From: Candidatus Hydrogenedentota bacterium
GTDB lineage: Bacteria; Hydrogenedentota; Hydrogenedentia; Hydrogenedentales; SLHB01
NCBI GenBank assembly: GCA_029552745.1
Contig: JAKPDK010000104.1
Location: 1-59,951 of the forward strand
DNA length: 59,951 bases
Direction of reading: 5' to 3'
A program made the position numbers and the translations under genes. Numbering within the stretch: the first letter of the stretch is position 1; each line of letters starts with the position of its first letter. The notes under the pieces were generated by a model that was not told where the DNA came from, ran no database searches, and saw only the letters and a list, made by a program, of their open reading frames with translations. Shown here piece by piece: positions 1 through 9,893 of this stretch.

Positions 1-22
1 GTGGTAAAAATCCCCTTTCTCT

Positions 23-1632
<1,610 letters not shown>

Positions 1633-1639
<7 letters not shown>

Positions 1640-1752
1640 GATACTTTCTTGCCTATTGTATATACCGTTTTGCCTGTTCGATTACGCAGTTTGTCGCGAT
1701 GCATGTAGGTCCCCACTGGTCGTTTTTTTCCTGTATGCTGTTGTCTTGTCAT
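1633..1752 (-). CDS. Small basic ORF immediately upstream of hsdM
   Basis: This is a 39-codon ORF, rich in Lys and Arg (about a third of residues), whose stop codon lies 7 nt inside the hsdM start. It is supported mainly by a near-perfect Shine-Dalgarno AGGAGG (1761-1766 on the complement) 8 nt before its ATG, whereas hsdM itself has a weak site. That arrangement fits a leader peptide or small protein whose translation is coupled to hsdM. I do not recognise the sequence. It could also be a non-coding stretch with a chance SD. An ORF in the same frame can be opened up to 1947, but the extra part has no SD. Confidence 0.4.
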
Positions 1753-1994
1753 GCAAGAATCCTCCTGGGCGTTTGTTGTGTCGTTCGGACCTTTTCGACC
1801 ATTGTCAGCGTACTGAGACGACCTTTGGCGCCCGCGGGTTTCTGGCGCTTTGATAACAGGGGCTAGGGACATGTTACATATCATATAAAATTGTGTCAGG
1901 ATTGCAAGTTGGTGTTGGGGTATCGAATGCCTTTTTCCAGGATTCATGGTTCTTGTGTTTGTTGCTGAGCGGGTGTTTCGTGTCGGACTTGAGT

Positions 1995-2378
1995 TTAGTT
2001 AGTCTGTTCTGGTGGGGATTCTTGGGATTCGGGGGGTGCCACGGGGCTACGCACGTTTTTCAGTTGTTCGGCGATTGGTGGACGGCTGCGGACCTCTTCT
2101 TCCATTTCGTTTAGGACGATGCGCTGGTGAAATGCAGGCGCGAACGACCAAGCAAGCCCGCCGATGAGTAAAGCGACGAGGGGCATCCAAATCAGGTCTT
2201 TGTTATCGCCGGCAAATGCTGCCACAAGTGCGATGATGGCACAAAGGAGGGTGATGGCTGCCAGGATACTGGTTACGGAGTCCAGGTTCGGACTTATGTA
2301 GATGAGACCGAAGACAATCGCGGTAATGATGCTCAAGACCAAAGCGGCAATGCTGAGGGGTTTGGCAAGGTTTGACAT
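1995..2378 (-). CDS. Small three-helix membrane protein, function unknown
   Basis: A 127-aa protein with three hydrophobic segments at about residues 7-28, 35-56 and 64-82, then a hydrophilic Pro/Glu-rich C-terminal tail of about 40 residues. It begins MSNLAKPLSIAAL and has a good SD (AAAGGA) about 8 nt before the ATG. The topology is that of a small inner-membrane protein. No enzyme motif is visible and I do not recognise a family. It stands alone between hsdM and a mobile-element copy and is transcribed in the same direction as hsdM, 240 bp upstream of the small ORF. Confidence 0.6.
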   Translation of the reverse strand: MSNLAKPLSIAALVLSIITAIVFGLIYISPNLDSVTSILAAITLLCAIIALVAAFAGDNKDLIWMPLVALLIGGLAWSFAPAFHQRIVLNEMEEEVRSRPPIAEQLKNVRSPVAPPESQESPPEQTN

Positions 2379-2549
2379 TGAAAGGTTCCTTTCTTTTGTT
2401 TGGGATGTATCGTCGGCATGTGCCGGCGCGTTAATAACCCATTTTTCGACGAGTCTCTATTGTCCTCCAGTTAGTGTAATGCAAAAGATGTTCGTGGTTG
2501 TACTTTTTGGTGACTTTGTGGGTCAGGCGGCAGCGAGGTGTTGGAGCTC

Positions 2550-3080
2550 TGCATAAGTTCACAAACCTTTGGCACTGCATCGAGGGCGTAGACTAGGCTT
2601 GTACGCCCGGTTGTCATTGCGAGGAGCGAGTCCCCCGAAGCGACGAAGCAATTCCCTCAACCGCGTAGCGCAAGAGGACATGGGGCATGGGTCGGGGTAA
2701 TCTCCGGATACCTAAGGGGATTGCCACGTCGCCCCTTCGGGGCTCCTCGCAATGACAACGGCGGATGGCTTTCTATCCCCTGCGCAGGGTTCAGCCCCCT
2801 GTGTCCACCGGCATGCGGGGGAGTAAGAAGGGATGAGAGAAGAACAACACAGCGGGGAGCCATCTCCCCGCATCCGGAGGGATTTTCACCACAGGGGGCA
2901 CAGAGAACGCAGAGTTTGAGGCATCCCCCGCGTGCGGGGGGACTAAGGGGGCATAGATAGATCAAACCCACCTATGACGCACCGCGTCAGTGCTTTTCTC
3001 TTAATAACTTTCACGGAAAATCCTCTCTTCAATTCTTCATCCAACATAACAAAAAGTGCCAAAGGTACTGAACTTATACA
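2550..3080 (+). mobile_element. MITE-like element, copy A (best preserved ends, 5-bp target duplication)
   Basis: A 531-bp non-coding element. The left terminus 2550-2576 (TGCATAAGTTCACAAACCTT...) and right terminus 3055-3080 are imperfect inverted repeats sharing TATAAGT-type ends and CCTTTGGCACT. The flanks carry the 5-bp direct repeat AGCTC at 2545-2549 and 3081-3085, as expected for a target-site duplication. The interior holds the common GTCATTGCGAGGAG...CTCCTCGCAATGAC long palindrome (about 2613-2758). Unlike the other copies, it also holds a nested block (about 2760-2960) with CCCCCGCATGCGGGGG-type and CACCACAGGGGGCACAGAG-type repeats. It has no transposase, so it would need one supplied in trans. 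See the sequence at 59806 for a candidate parent. Confidence 0.8.
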
Positions 3081-3085
3081 AGCTC

Positions 3086-3114
3086 TTGACAATACTATAA
3101 GGCGGGGTTAGCAT
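3086..3114 (+). promoter_or_regulatory. Sigma70-type promoter abutting MITE copy A
   Basis: A -35 TTGACA at 3086-3091, a 17-bp spacer and a -10 TAGCAT at 3109-3114. The -35 begins directly after the 5-bp target duplication of the element. It faces the HTH-receiver gene. Confidence 0.55.
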
Positions 3115-3144
3115 AAACTCATCTAGTTGCATGTTGCCTAGTTT

Positions 3145-3780
3145 ATGGCAGGGGATCGAGGAGAGCTGAAGGTGGTTGGGCGAAAAGACCGAGTCTATAC
3201 GAGTGGCGAAGTGGCGAGGATTTGCGGTGTCTCGCCGGATACGGTGGCGCGATGGTTCGACATGGGGCAGATAGAGGGCTATCGGTTGGGACCGGGGGGT
3301 GACCGGCGAATTCCCTACGAGAGTCTGCGCAAGTTTTTGATGAATCATGGGATTCCGCTATCGCGTTTGGAGGAGAGCTCGTGCTGTATTCTTGTGGTGG
3401 ATGATGATCCCTATTATCTGGATATTATTCCGACGGCGCTACATAGGGCGGGACAGTACGATATTTATACCGCCAGTACGGGTTTTGACGCGGGTGCGCT
3501 GGTGGTGGAGCATGCGCCGCATCTGGTGATTTTGGATATTCATCTATCGGATATCGATGGCAGAAAAGTATGCGAACGCATCAAGGCGAGGCCGGAGACG
3601 CGCCACACGCGTATCCTGGCAATCAGCGGTTTTTTAGAGGGTTCAGCCGAACGGAACTTGGCGAGACACGGTTTTGATGATTATCTCAAGAAGCCATTTT
3701 CGATAGACGATCTAGTGGCACGGGTGAAGAAATTGGTGGGGGACGGGACTTCACCTGTCGGACAATCGGAAACAGAGTGA
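3145..3780 (+). CDS. HTH-receiver response regulator (MerR/excisionase-type HTH + REC)
   Basis: A 211-aa two-domain regulator. The N-terminal helix-turn-helix (about residues 18-70) has the YTSGEVARICGVSPDTVARWFD signature of MerR/excisionase-like DNA-binding domains. The C-terminal receiver domain (about 81-200) has acidic residues D86-D88, phospho-acceptor D131 in VILDIH, S161 and K183 before Pro. It probably binds DNA under control of a histidine kinase that is not in the window. The order (HTH first, REC second) is the reverse of OmpR-type regulators. The start is uncertain: ATG 3145 has no clear SD, while the in-frame GTG at 3172 follows GAGGAGA at good spacing and would remove nine residues outside the HTH. 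Confidence 0.88.
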   Translation: MAGDRGELKVVGRKDRVYTSGEVARICGVSPDTVARWFDMGQIEGYRLGPGGDRRIPYESLRKFLMNHGIPLSRLEESSCCILVVDDDPYYLDIIPTALHRAGQYDIYTASTGFDAGALVVEHAPHLVILDIHLSDIDGRKVCERIKARPETRHTRILAISGFLEGSAERNLARHGFDDYLKKPFSIDDLVARVKKLVGDGTSPVGQSETE

Positions 3781-3914
3781 AAAGTACCCGCTTCGGTCAA
3801 TTCCTTTTTCACGGCTTGTTTGACATCCGGCGTTGGTTTTGGTCGGGGGAGGCGCGATGGATTCTGATTCCGAGACACATTATAATCCGTTAGGAAACGA
3901 CTAGGAACAAGGGC

Positions 3915-5087
3915 ATGGATTTACGGGAATTGCGAGACAAGGAATACCGATACGGTATTGGTTTGACGGTAGGGACATCGTGTGCAGGTATTGATGCAGC
4001 GGCGGTGCGGATTCGGGGGACCGGGCGGGAAACCGCCGTGAAGCCTTTGTTGTATGAGCATTTCCCGTATTCGCCGGCGACGCGCAATCGTCTGCTAATG
4101 GCACGAAAAGACAACAAGGCGATGGGGTTGCTCCATTTTGAATTGGGGGAGCTGCTCGCGACTGCGGCGCAGCGCATCGCAGAAAAGTTGGCTGCACGTG
4201 ACGAATCAGCCCAAGTCGACTTTGCAGCGATAAAAGGTTTTCCTGCATCGCATATTCCGCCACGTGGAGCCGAGCCGATGGTTCGGGGCGGCTTGGAAAT
4301 CGGCGAACCGGCGTTTGTGGCAACGTCTTTGGGTGTGCCAGTAATCTCCGACTTTTATGCGAAAGATATGGCGGTGGGGGGACAAGGCGCGCCGATTTTT
4401 TCGTATGCCGATCATGTTCTTTTTGGACGTAAAGACCGTACGGTGGCTGTGTTGCATTTGGGTGCGTTTGCTTCGCTCACGGTGCTGCCGCCGGAGCTCG
4501 ACCAGGTGATAGGTTTTCATGTGGGTCCGTGTAATATTGCTCTGGATGGTGCCATCCACCTCATCACAGCGGGCAACCGGGAGATGGATACCGATGGGAA
4601 AGCGGCGTTTCAGGGTGTTGTGATTGATGAGTTCTTGGATTATTTACTCGACCATCCTTTTCTAAATCGGGTGCCTCCGAAGAGCACATCGCGTGAGGAA
4701 TTTGGTCCCGAGGTCTATCTTCGAGATGCGATAGCTGGACGGCGCGACCGGTCGCTTGAAGACCTTCAGGCTACCGTGACTGCGGCGGTTGCGAATTCCA
4801 TTATTCGTGCATATGGCCGGTTCGTGAAATCGACGTATGAAGTGTCGCGGCTGATTTTGACCGGTGGGGGCGTGCGGAACACGACGTTGGTGGACTATTT
4901 GAAGAAGGGGTTGACGGAAATGGTTTTTCGGCGGAGCGATGATTATGGTTTGCCGAGTATGGCGGCAGACCCCGTGCGGGCGGCGATTCTGGGCAATGAA
5001 GCCGTGTGCGGAACTCCGAGCAACGTGCCTCGTGCCACCGGTGCGCGCCTGCCGATTTGTTTGGGCAAGATTACGTTACCCAAATAA
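3915..5087 (+). CDS. anmK: Anhydro-N-acetylmuramic acid kinase-like protein
   Basis: A 390-aa ASKHA-fold sugar kinase of the AnmK family, which cleaves and phosphorylates 1,6-anhydro-MurNAc from peptidoglycan turnover to MurNAc-6-phosphate in the cytoplasm. Visible hallmarks are the N-terminal GLTVGTSCAGIDAA (family GLMSGTSLDGID), the central GVPVISDFYAKDMAVGGQGAP block, the LHLGAFASLT segment matching the family NIGGIANIT, GPCNIALD and a DTDGKAA stretch. It ends with a C-terminal LTGGGVRN nucleotide-binding motif. Several canonical positions are altered (LMSGTS to LTVGTS, TGPGN to VGPCN), so substrate range may differ. It converges with dnaB, with 12 bp between stop codons. Confidence 0.88.
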   Translation: MDLRELRDKEYRYGIGLTVGTSCAGIDAAAVRIRGTGRETAVKPLLYEHFPYSPATRNRLLMARKDNKAMGLLHFELGELLATAAQRIAEKLAARDESAQVDFAAIKGFPASHIPPRGAEPMVRGGLEIGEPAFVATSLGVPVISDFYAKDMAVGGQGAPIFSYADHVLFGRKDRTVAVLHLGAFASLTVLPPELDQVIGFHVGPCNIALDGAIHLITAGNREMDTDGKAAFQGVVIDEFLDYLLDHPFLNRVPPKSTSREEFGPEVYLRDAIAGRRDRSLEDLQATVTAAVANSIIRAYGRFVKSTYEVSRLILTGGGVRNTTLVDYLKKGLTEMVFRRSDDYGLPSMAADPVRAAILGNEAVCGTPSNVPRATGARLPICLGKITLPK

Positions 5088-5099
5088 TTCTTTGGGGTG

Positions 5100-6626
5100 T
5101 CAGAACGGAATTTCGTCGTCATCGTCGTGTTCTTCGTCGGGCGGTTCCGGTTCTTCCTCTTTTTGGGGCACGGGTTTCCAGCCTTGTCGTTTTTTCAAAG
5201 GCGGTCTGAGAGGTTTTTGCGCTTCCTGTAGGTCGGGGTCAAAGGCAACATTCTTAAATTTCTGGAAATGTCGTTCAAAAAGTAGCTCGAAATTTCCAAT
5301 AGGCCCGTTGCGCTGTTTTGCTAACTGGACTTTGATCAGGTTTTCGTTGTCCTCTCGTTTTATGGGCGATAACATGAGTACCACGTCAGCGTCTTGTTCG
5401 ATGGCGCCGGACTCCCTCAAATGGAAGAGTTTCGGGATGCCTTCGTCGTCTTTTTCGGCTTCACGACTCAATTGGGACAAGGCGACCACGGGCACGCGCA
5501 GTTCCCGCGCAATCCCTTTCAGAGATCGACTGATTTCAGCAATTTCCACCTGGCGGTTTTCGCTGCGGCCCGGCGAACTCATGAGCTGCAGGTAATCAAT
5601 AATGACTAGGTCGAGGTCATGCTGTGCCTTGTGGCGGCGCAACTTGGACCGAAGTTCCAGCACCGTAATATTGGGGGTATCATCTATGAAAAGTTTGGCG
5701 CGGCTTAATCTGTCGGCTGCGTGCTGTAATTTTGGGAACTCTTTGTCGGCGAGAAACCCCGTCCGCAAACGCTGAGAGTCAATCTGTCCTTCGAGGCACA
5801 ACAGCCGTTGCACCAACTGCTCTTTTGACATTTCCAGACTGAAAATTAGGGCGGATTTTCCTTCGTTTACGGCGGCGTGGCAAGCGATGTTCAAGGCAAA
5901 CGCCGTTTTTCCCACCGACGGGCGCGCCGCAATGACGATCATGTCGGACGGCTGAAATCCAGAAGTCAATTCATCTAGTCTGGCGAATCCTGTAGCAAGT
6001 CCTGTGATACCCTTGTGAGACGTGATGATCTCTTCAATTCGCCCAACGGCGTCCATAAGTAGATCGGCGACAGGAACGATGGGATTGAGCTGTCGCGCTT
6101 GAGCAATGGAGAAGATATTGGATTCCACGCGGTCCAATAGGGCGTTGACATCGGGGGGACTATCGTAGGCTTCGCCGGCGAGCCGCGTGCATGTGATAAT
6201 GATTTTACGGAGAAGCGCGGTGTCTAGTACGATGCGGGCGTAGTATTCGATATTAGCGGAAGTAGGCACTGCATTGACGAGTTCGGCGAGATAGGTGGCG
6301 CCGCCGGCGCTTTCCAGAGTGCCGTCCCGCTGGAGCTGTTCTAACAGCGTAACGCTGTCAATGGGTATACCCTGCCGAAACAGCGTCAGGATAGATCGGT
6401 AAATGTGTTGATGCGCATCGGCATAGAAAATTTCCGGGTCGTCGTGCAAGATTTCAATGCCGGTACCCACCGCGTCGGGGTTGAGTAGCATGGCTCCCAG
6501 CACTGACCGTTCCGCTTCGATGTTCTGCGGCGGCGTACGGTCGAATGCGGGACGTGCGTTGCCCTCGGCTGCCCCGCTACTCGGTTTGCCCCTCCGTCTT
6601 TGACTCGGAGACTCCTGCCGTTGCAT
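5100..6626 (-). CDS. dnaB: Replicative DNA helicase DnaB with SSB-like acidic C-terminal tip
   Basis: The hexameric replicative helicase that unwinds DNA ahead of the fork, 508 aa. The N-terminal helical domain begins at TPPQNIEAERSVLGAML (31-47). Walker A ARPSVGKT is at 234-241, then the VIIDYLQLM Walker B-type segment, and LRESGAIEQDADVV carries the arginine-finger region. After the helicase core comes a lysine/proline-rich linker and a highly acidic tail ending in DDDDEIPF, strikingly like the SSB C-terminal tip (this genome's SSB ends in EDDVPF). The start ATG at 6626 overlaps rplI by 50 bp and has GGAGG 12 nt upstream. It is the last gene of the rpsF-ssb-rpsR-DUF2232-rplI-dnaB operon. 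Confidence 0.97.
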   Translation of the reverse strand: MQRQESPSQRRRGKPSSGAAEGNARPAFDRTPPQNIEAERSVLGAMLLNPDAVGTGIEILHDDPEIFYADAHQHIYRSILTLFRQGIPIDSVTLLEQLQRDGTLESAGGATYLAELVNAVPTSANIEYYARIVLDTALLRKIIITCTRLAGEAYDSPPDVNALLDRVESNIFSIAQARQLNPIVPVADLLMDAVGRIEEIITSHKGITGLATGFARLDELTSGFQPSDMIVIAARPSVGKTAFALNIACHAAVNEGKSALIFSLEMSKEQLVQRLLCLEGQIDSQRLRTGFLADKEFPKLQHAADRLSRAKLFIDDTPNITVLELRSKLRRHKAQHDLDLVIIDYLQLMSSPGRSENRQVEIAEISRSLKGIARELRVPVVALSQLSREAEKDDEGIPKLFHLRESGAIEQDADVVLMLSPIKREDNENLIKVQLAKQRNGPIGNFELLFERHFQKFKNVAFDPDLQEAQKPLRPPLKKRQGWKPVPQKEEEPEPPDEEHDDDDEIPF

Positions 6627-7083
6627 CTTTCGTCTCTTCCTCCAAGGGGGTTACCCATACGCGTACACTGGCTTCGACGCCGCTGCCCAGTTTGACGGGC
6701 ACGAGAAAGATGCCCAGAGATTTAATAGGCTCTGCCAATTGGATACCCTTGCGATCGACTTCATGTCCCAACTGCTTCAGTCGTTCGGCGATATGCGCAG
6801 AAGTGACAGAACCGAAGAGTTTTTCGTCTTCTCCCGCCCGCATCTTGAATTCCAACGTGAGCGCTTCCATTTCTTTTGCCACTTGTTTGAGGTGGGCGCG
6901 GACTTGCTCTTCGCGTTTTTTGATCATACGGAGTTCATGTTGGATCTGGGCGGCACTCGCCGAATCCACGCTCACTGCTAGTTTCCGAGGAATGAGATAG
7001 TTTCTGGCAAATCCGTCGGAAACATTGACCGTTTGGCCCATTTCGCCCAAATTGGGTACGTGTCGGCAAAGAATCACTTTCAC
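6577..7083 (-). CDS. rplI: 50S ribosomal protein L9
   Basis: A ribosomal large-subunit protein, 168 aa, slightly longer than the usual 148-150 because of a Glu/Thr/Ser-rich tail. It begins with the classic MKVILCRHVPNLGEMGQTVNV, then GFARNYLIPRKLA (N-terminal 23S-binding domain), a long connecting helix (about 45-80), and the C-terminal domain with LFGSVTSAHIAERL. The start is GTG with an excellent SD (AGGAGG, 7 nt). Its last 50 bp overlap dnaB, and the order rplI-dnaB is widely conserved. Confidence 0.97.
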   Translation of the reverse strand: MKVILCRHVPNLGEMGQTVNVSDGFARNYLIPRKLAVSVDSASAAQIQHELRMIKKREEQVRAHLKQVAKEMEALTLEFKMRAGEDEKLFGSVTSAHIAERLKQLGHEVDRKGIQLAEPIKSLGIFLVPVKLGSGVEASVRVWVTPLEEETKDATAGVSESKTEGQTE

Positions 7084-7153
7084 GGTACATCCTCCTAATT
7101 TTCAACCTATTCCCAAACTCTCTTGAACAACCGACGAACCATTGCAGGCGGGG

Positions 7154-8086
7154 CTAGCTTCCCGGCCCTTGCAATCGCGGCAAGGTCTTATGCCACGAGT
7201 CCAATCGGCGGCGAAAATCAAACCATGTATCAAACAATCCCACAAAAAAGACAATGTAGGCGCCGCACAGGGCGATGCACACGAACGCCGTCATATAAGC
7301 GAACGGTGTGCCGGCTAGAGCAGCAGCAAAGAACGCCACGGAAACACCGTTAAGCCAATAGATGGCGGTGAGTCCGGTCGCTATGTTCCACACAAAGGGG
7401 CGGAGCCCCAAGTCGGGGCGTTGATTGTCTAAGAACCACAACCCCGCAGCGGCAATTGCCGTCCACACCAGCCATTCCGGCACGCGCATTTCGGAGAATC
7501 CGCCGGACGGGCCCGCCGTACCGTAGCGTAGGCGCAACCGTCGGGAAGCGACGGAAACCCCGACACAAATCATCAACAGAGTGGAGCTGAACATCATGCC
7601 CAGCCCCAGGTCAACCCAGTGTTCTCGTAAAAGCCAGCCCATTTGATCGGTGACCTCGTTCGCCAGCTCTTCAGAAGCTGTTTCGTGGGAGTTCACTAAG
7701 AAAGCCGACCATTGCTCGTAAATACGGGTTCCTTCGTTTACCCAATTTTCCCAAGTGGTCAGCGCTGCCACCAAGGTGACAGAAAACGCCGCAGCCGTGC
7801 AGAGCGAAACAGTTTGTCCATAGGTCCAGCCTCTTCGTGCCGCTAGACCTATTAAAAACCCCAAACTCGCCACAAAGGCATAATACGCGGCAAAAACGAG
7901 ACTCAACCGGACAAGTCCTGCGCCTGCCGCCGCTGCGACAATAAGTCCGACCGCTTTGTAGGTCTTTCCAGAGCCGAATGCAGTACCCACTGCGATCGGC
8001 AGGATAGCCAGCTCCAGCGTGCTGGCTCCGAACAAGCCCAGAACGGCACCTACATTGGCTTGTACCAACCAAACGAGTATGTACAT
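7154..8086 (-). CDS. DUF2232 (YybS-like) polytopic membrane protein
   Basis: An integral membrane protein of about 310 aa with eight or so hydrophobic segments and short polar loops. Its place between rpsR and rplI is that of Bacillus yybS, and the membrane layout fits the DUF2232 family, whose function is not established. I prefer the ATG at 8086 (MYILVWLVQAN) because GGAG lies 6 nt upstream and it avoids overlapping rpsR. An in-frame ATG at 8152 would add 22 residues and overlap rpsR by 29 bp. The identification rests on position and topology more than on motifs. Confidence 0.75.
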   Translation of the reverse strand: MYILVWLVQANVGAVLGLFGASTLELAILPIAVGTAFGSGKTYKAVGLIVAAAAGAGLVRLSLVFAAYYAFVASLGFLIGLAARRGWTYGQTVSLCTAAAFSVTLVAALTTWENWVNEGTRIYEQWSAFLVNSHETASEELANEVTDQMGWLLREHWVDLGLGMMFSSTLLMICVGVSVASRRLRLRYGTAGPSGGFSEMRVPEWLVWTAIAAAGLWFLDNQRPDLGLRPFVWNIATGLTAIYWLNGVSVAFFAAALAGTPFAYMTAFVCIALCGAYIVFFVGLFDTWFDFRRRLDSWHKTLPRLQGPGS

Positions 8087-8123
8087 TACCTGCTCCGGCT
8101 TGTTGCGGAAAAGCCCTTGCTGG

Positions 8124-8384
8124 TCAGTCTGCAACAAACGGAAGAAGAGCAATCTGTCGCGCCCGTTTGATGGCTCGAGTCAACATGCGCTGATGTCGAG
8201 CGGTCGCTCCGGTGATGCGACGGGGTATGATCTTTCCGCGTTCCGTCACGTAATGTTTCAACAATGCCACGTCTTTGTAATCTATGTAAACAACCCGGTC
8301 GATGGTTAACCGGCAGACCTTCGCGCGAGGCGGTCCTTTCTTTTTCCGTTTTTTGGATTTTGCTTTTGTCGTTGCGCGAATCAT
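8124..8384 (-). CDS. rpsR: 30S ribosomal protein S18
   Basis: A small-subunit protein that pairs with S6 in the 30S platform, 86 aa. It has a lysine-rich N terminus (KSKKRKKKG), the conserved [26 protein letters not shown] core and the [24 protein letters not shown]-terminal block. The ATG has a good SD (GAGGAG). It is co-transcribed behind ssb with 46 bp between. Confidence 0.97.
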   Translation of the reverse strand: MIRATTKAKSKKRKKKGPPRAKVCRLTIDRVVYIDYKDVALLKHYVTERGKIIPRRITGATARHQRMLTRAIKRARQIALLPFVAD

Positions 8385-8430
8385 TTATATCTCCTCATGT
8401 ACGAAATAGTCGTTGTTTTGATTTTGGCGG

Positions 8431-8862
8431 TTAGAACGGGACATCGTCTTCCGGCGGTGGTTCCTCAGCCGGTTTTGGGGCGTCGGCGCGAGTTTCTTCC
8501 GTTGCGTCTCGCTCCGCCCAATCAAGCTGTTGAACGCGCGTAGCGCGTACCGATATGCTGGTGCGCCGTTGGCCGGTAGCCTTGTCTTCCCATTCTTCGC
8601 CTTTCAGAGAACCTTCCACAAGAACGGGCCGTCCTTTGCGTAAGTATTGGCCGCAAAATTCGGCATGTTTATCCCAAACGGTAACATTGATGTAGAGGGT
8701 TTCTTCTTTCCGTTCTCCCTCTTTCGTCCTAGGATAACGCGAAACGGCTATACTCAGTTTGCAAACGGCGGTACCGTTGGGCGTGTAACGAAGTTCCGGG
8801 TCGCGTGTGAGACGACCCGCCAAGAACACGTGGTTCAGCTCCGGCATTCGAAGGTCTGACAT
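8431..8862 (-). CDS. ssb: Single-stranded DNA-binding protein
   Basis: A 143-aa OB-fold SSB that coats single-stranded DNA in replication and repair. The N-terminal domain has LNHVFLAGRLTRDPELRYTPNGTAVCKLSIAVSR and the GRPVLVEGSLK segment. The linker is short and Pro/Glu-rich and the conserved acidic tip is EDDVPF, which recruits partner proteins. The SD is GGAGGG before an ATG. It lies in the standard rpsF-ssb-rpsR arrangement, which balances SSB and S6/S18 supply. Confidence 0.97.
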   Translation of the reverse strand: MSDLRMPELNHVFLAGRLTRDPELRYTPNGTAVCKLSIAVSRYPRTKEGERKEETLYINVTVWDKHAEFCGQYLRKGRPVLVEGSLKGEEWEDKATGQRRTSISVRATRVQQLDWAERDATEETRADAPKPAEEPPPEDDVPF

Positions 8863-8883
8863 CCTTCAGCCCTCCATACTTAA

Positions 8884-9354
8884 TTATTCTTCCTCTTCCT
8901 CGTCATCTTCGTCATCTTCGGAATCGGCAAGAGCGACTCTGGACCGTGCCAGAGGCACGTCAATGTCTTCATCTTCATCGTCATCGGAGCTGGCTCGCGG
9001 TGCAATACCGGCGCGCAATTCGGCTTCCCGACGCGCAAGCTGTTCTGCCTCCAAGCGGAGTGTCTTCTCGTCGAAATAAACCACGAGATGGCGGATGATC
9101 GCCTCTGAAATGCGGAAATAACCCTCCAAACGGGAGATAAAACTGGGAGGGCTTTGGAACCGAATTAAGACGTAGCACCCGTCGGTAAATTGCTTTACCT
9201 TATAAGCTAGCTTACGCCTTCCCCAGATTTCGGAGCGCACGATAGCACCACCCTGATTTGTAATGAGAGATTCTACTTCTTTGGCTACCGCCTGGATCTC
9301 CTCGTCCTTCAAATCCGGTCGGACGATGAAGAGCGCTTCGTATGTTCGCAACAC
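8884..9354 (-). CDS. rpsF: 30S ribosomal protein S6 with acidic C-terminal extension
   Basis: A 156-aa S6 protein, longer than the usual 95-135. The ribosomal domain (1-100) shows YEALFIVRPDLKDEEIQ, GRRKLAYKVKQFTDGCYVLIRF and ISEAIIRHLVVY. Beyond it is a low-complexity tail with two acidic clusters (SSDDDEDEDID and SEDDEDDEEEEE), reminiscent of the post-translational polyglutamate tail of E. coli S6 but genetically encoded. Translation starts at GTG with a near-perfect SD (AAGGAGG). It is first gene of the replication/translation operon, and its promoter lies next to MITE copy B. Confidence 0.96.
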   Translation of the reverse strand: MLRTYEALFIVRPDLKDEEIQAVAKEVESLITNQGGAIVRSEIWGRRKLAYKVKQFTDGCYVLIRFQSPPSFISRLEGYFRISEAIIRHLVVYFDEKTLRLEAEQLARREAELRAGIAPRASSDDDEDEDIDVPLARSRVALADSEDDEDDEEEEE

Positions 9355-9410
9355 GTATTCACCTCCTTCTGATGTCTACGAAAAACCCAACGTGATGGAT
9401 AAGAAACATA

Positions 9411-9440
9411 AGTGTAACAAAAAATGGGTTTGACACTCAA
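9411..9440 (-). promoter_or_regulatory. Sigma70-type promoter of the rpsF operon abutting MITE copy B
   Basis: On the minus strand, -35 TTGAGT (9435-9440), an 18-bp spacer and -10 TACACT (9411-9416), giving a leader of about 50 nt to the rpsF GTG. The -35 begins 4 bp beyond the right terminus of the element at 9445. Confidence 0.5.
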
Positions 9441-9444
9441 CTCA

Positions 9445-9849
9445 TGTATTCGTCCAGTCCATTTGGCACTTTTTGTTATGTTGGATGAAGAATTAAAGAG
9501 AGAATTTTCCAGGAAGGTTCTTAAGGGAAAGGCACCGACGCATGGCACCTCCGAAGCACATTTGATCCATCTACGCACCCCTTGAGCATTTGGGATTACT
9601 CGTTTTTCCATATTAAGTCCTATTGCGCTATTGCCTCCCGGTGTCATTGCGAGGAGTGCCGCAGGCACGACGTGGCAATCCCCTTAGGTATCCGGAGATT
9701 ACCCCAACCCATGCCCCATGTCATCTTGCGCTACGCGGTTGAGGGGATTGCCTCGTCGCTTCGGGGGCCTCGCTCCTTGCAATGACAACCGGGTGTATAA
9801 GCCGGGGCTACCTGGTCGATGTAGTGCCAAACGTCCGTGAACTCATACT
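9445..9849 (-). mobile_element. MITE-like element, copy B (inverted)
   Basis: About 405 bp, in reverse orientation to copy A. The right terminus is 9445-9470 (TGTATTCGTCCAGTCCATTT...) and the left terminus lies near 9823-9849. The inner 150 bp is the reverse complement of the copy A palindrome block with only scattered differences, including the shared CATGGGGCATGGGT and CTCCGGATACCTAAGG spacer. A clear target duplication is not visible. Confidence 0.7.
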
Positions 9850-9893
9850 CTAGAGTTTTCCGCGTTTAATCGAAGTACACACGGAAGCATTCA

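Noticed and set aside
1753-1947. N-terminal extension of the small ORF before hsdM
   Set aside because: No SD at 1947, and the sequence upstream of ATG 1752 looks non-coding; only the 39-codon part has support.
2657-2971. Minus-strand 104-codon ORF inside MITE copy A
   Set aside because: Made of the repeat palindromes, and the opposite strand is open too; no SD or conserved residues.
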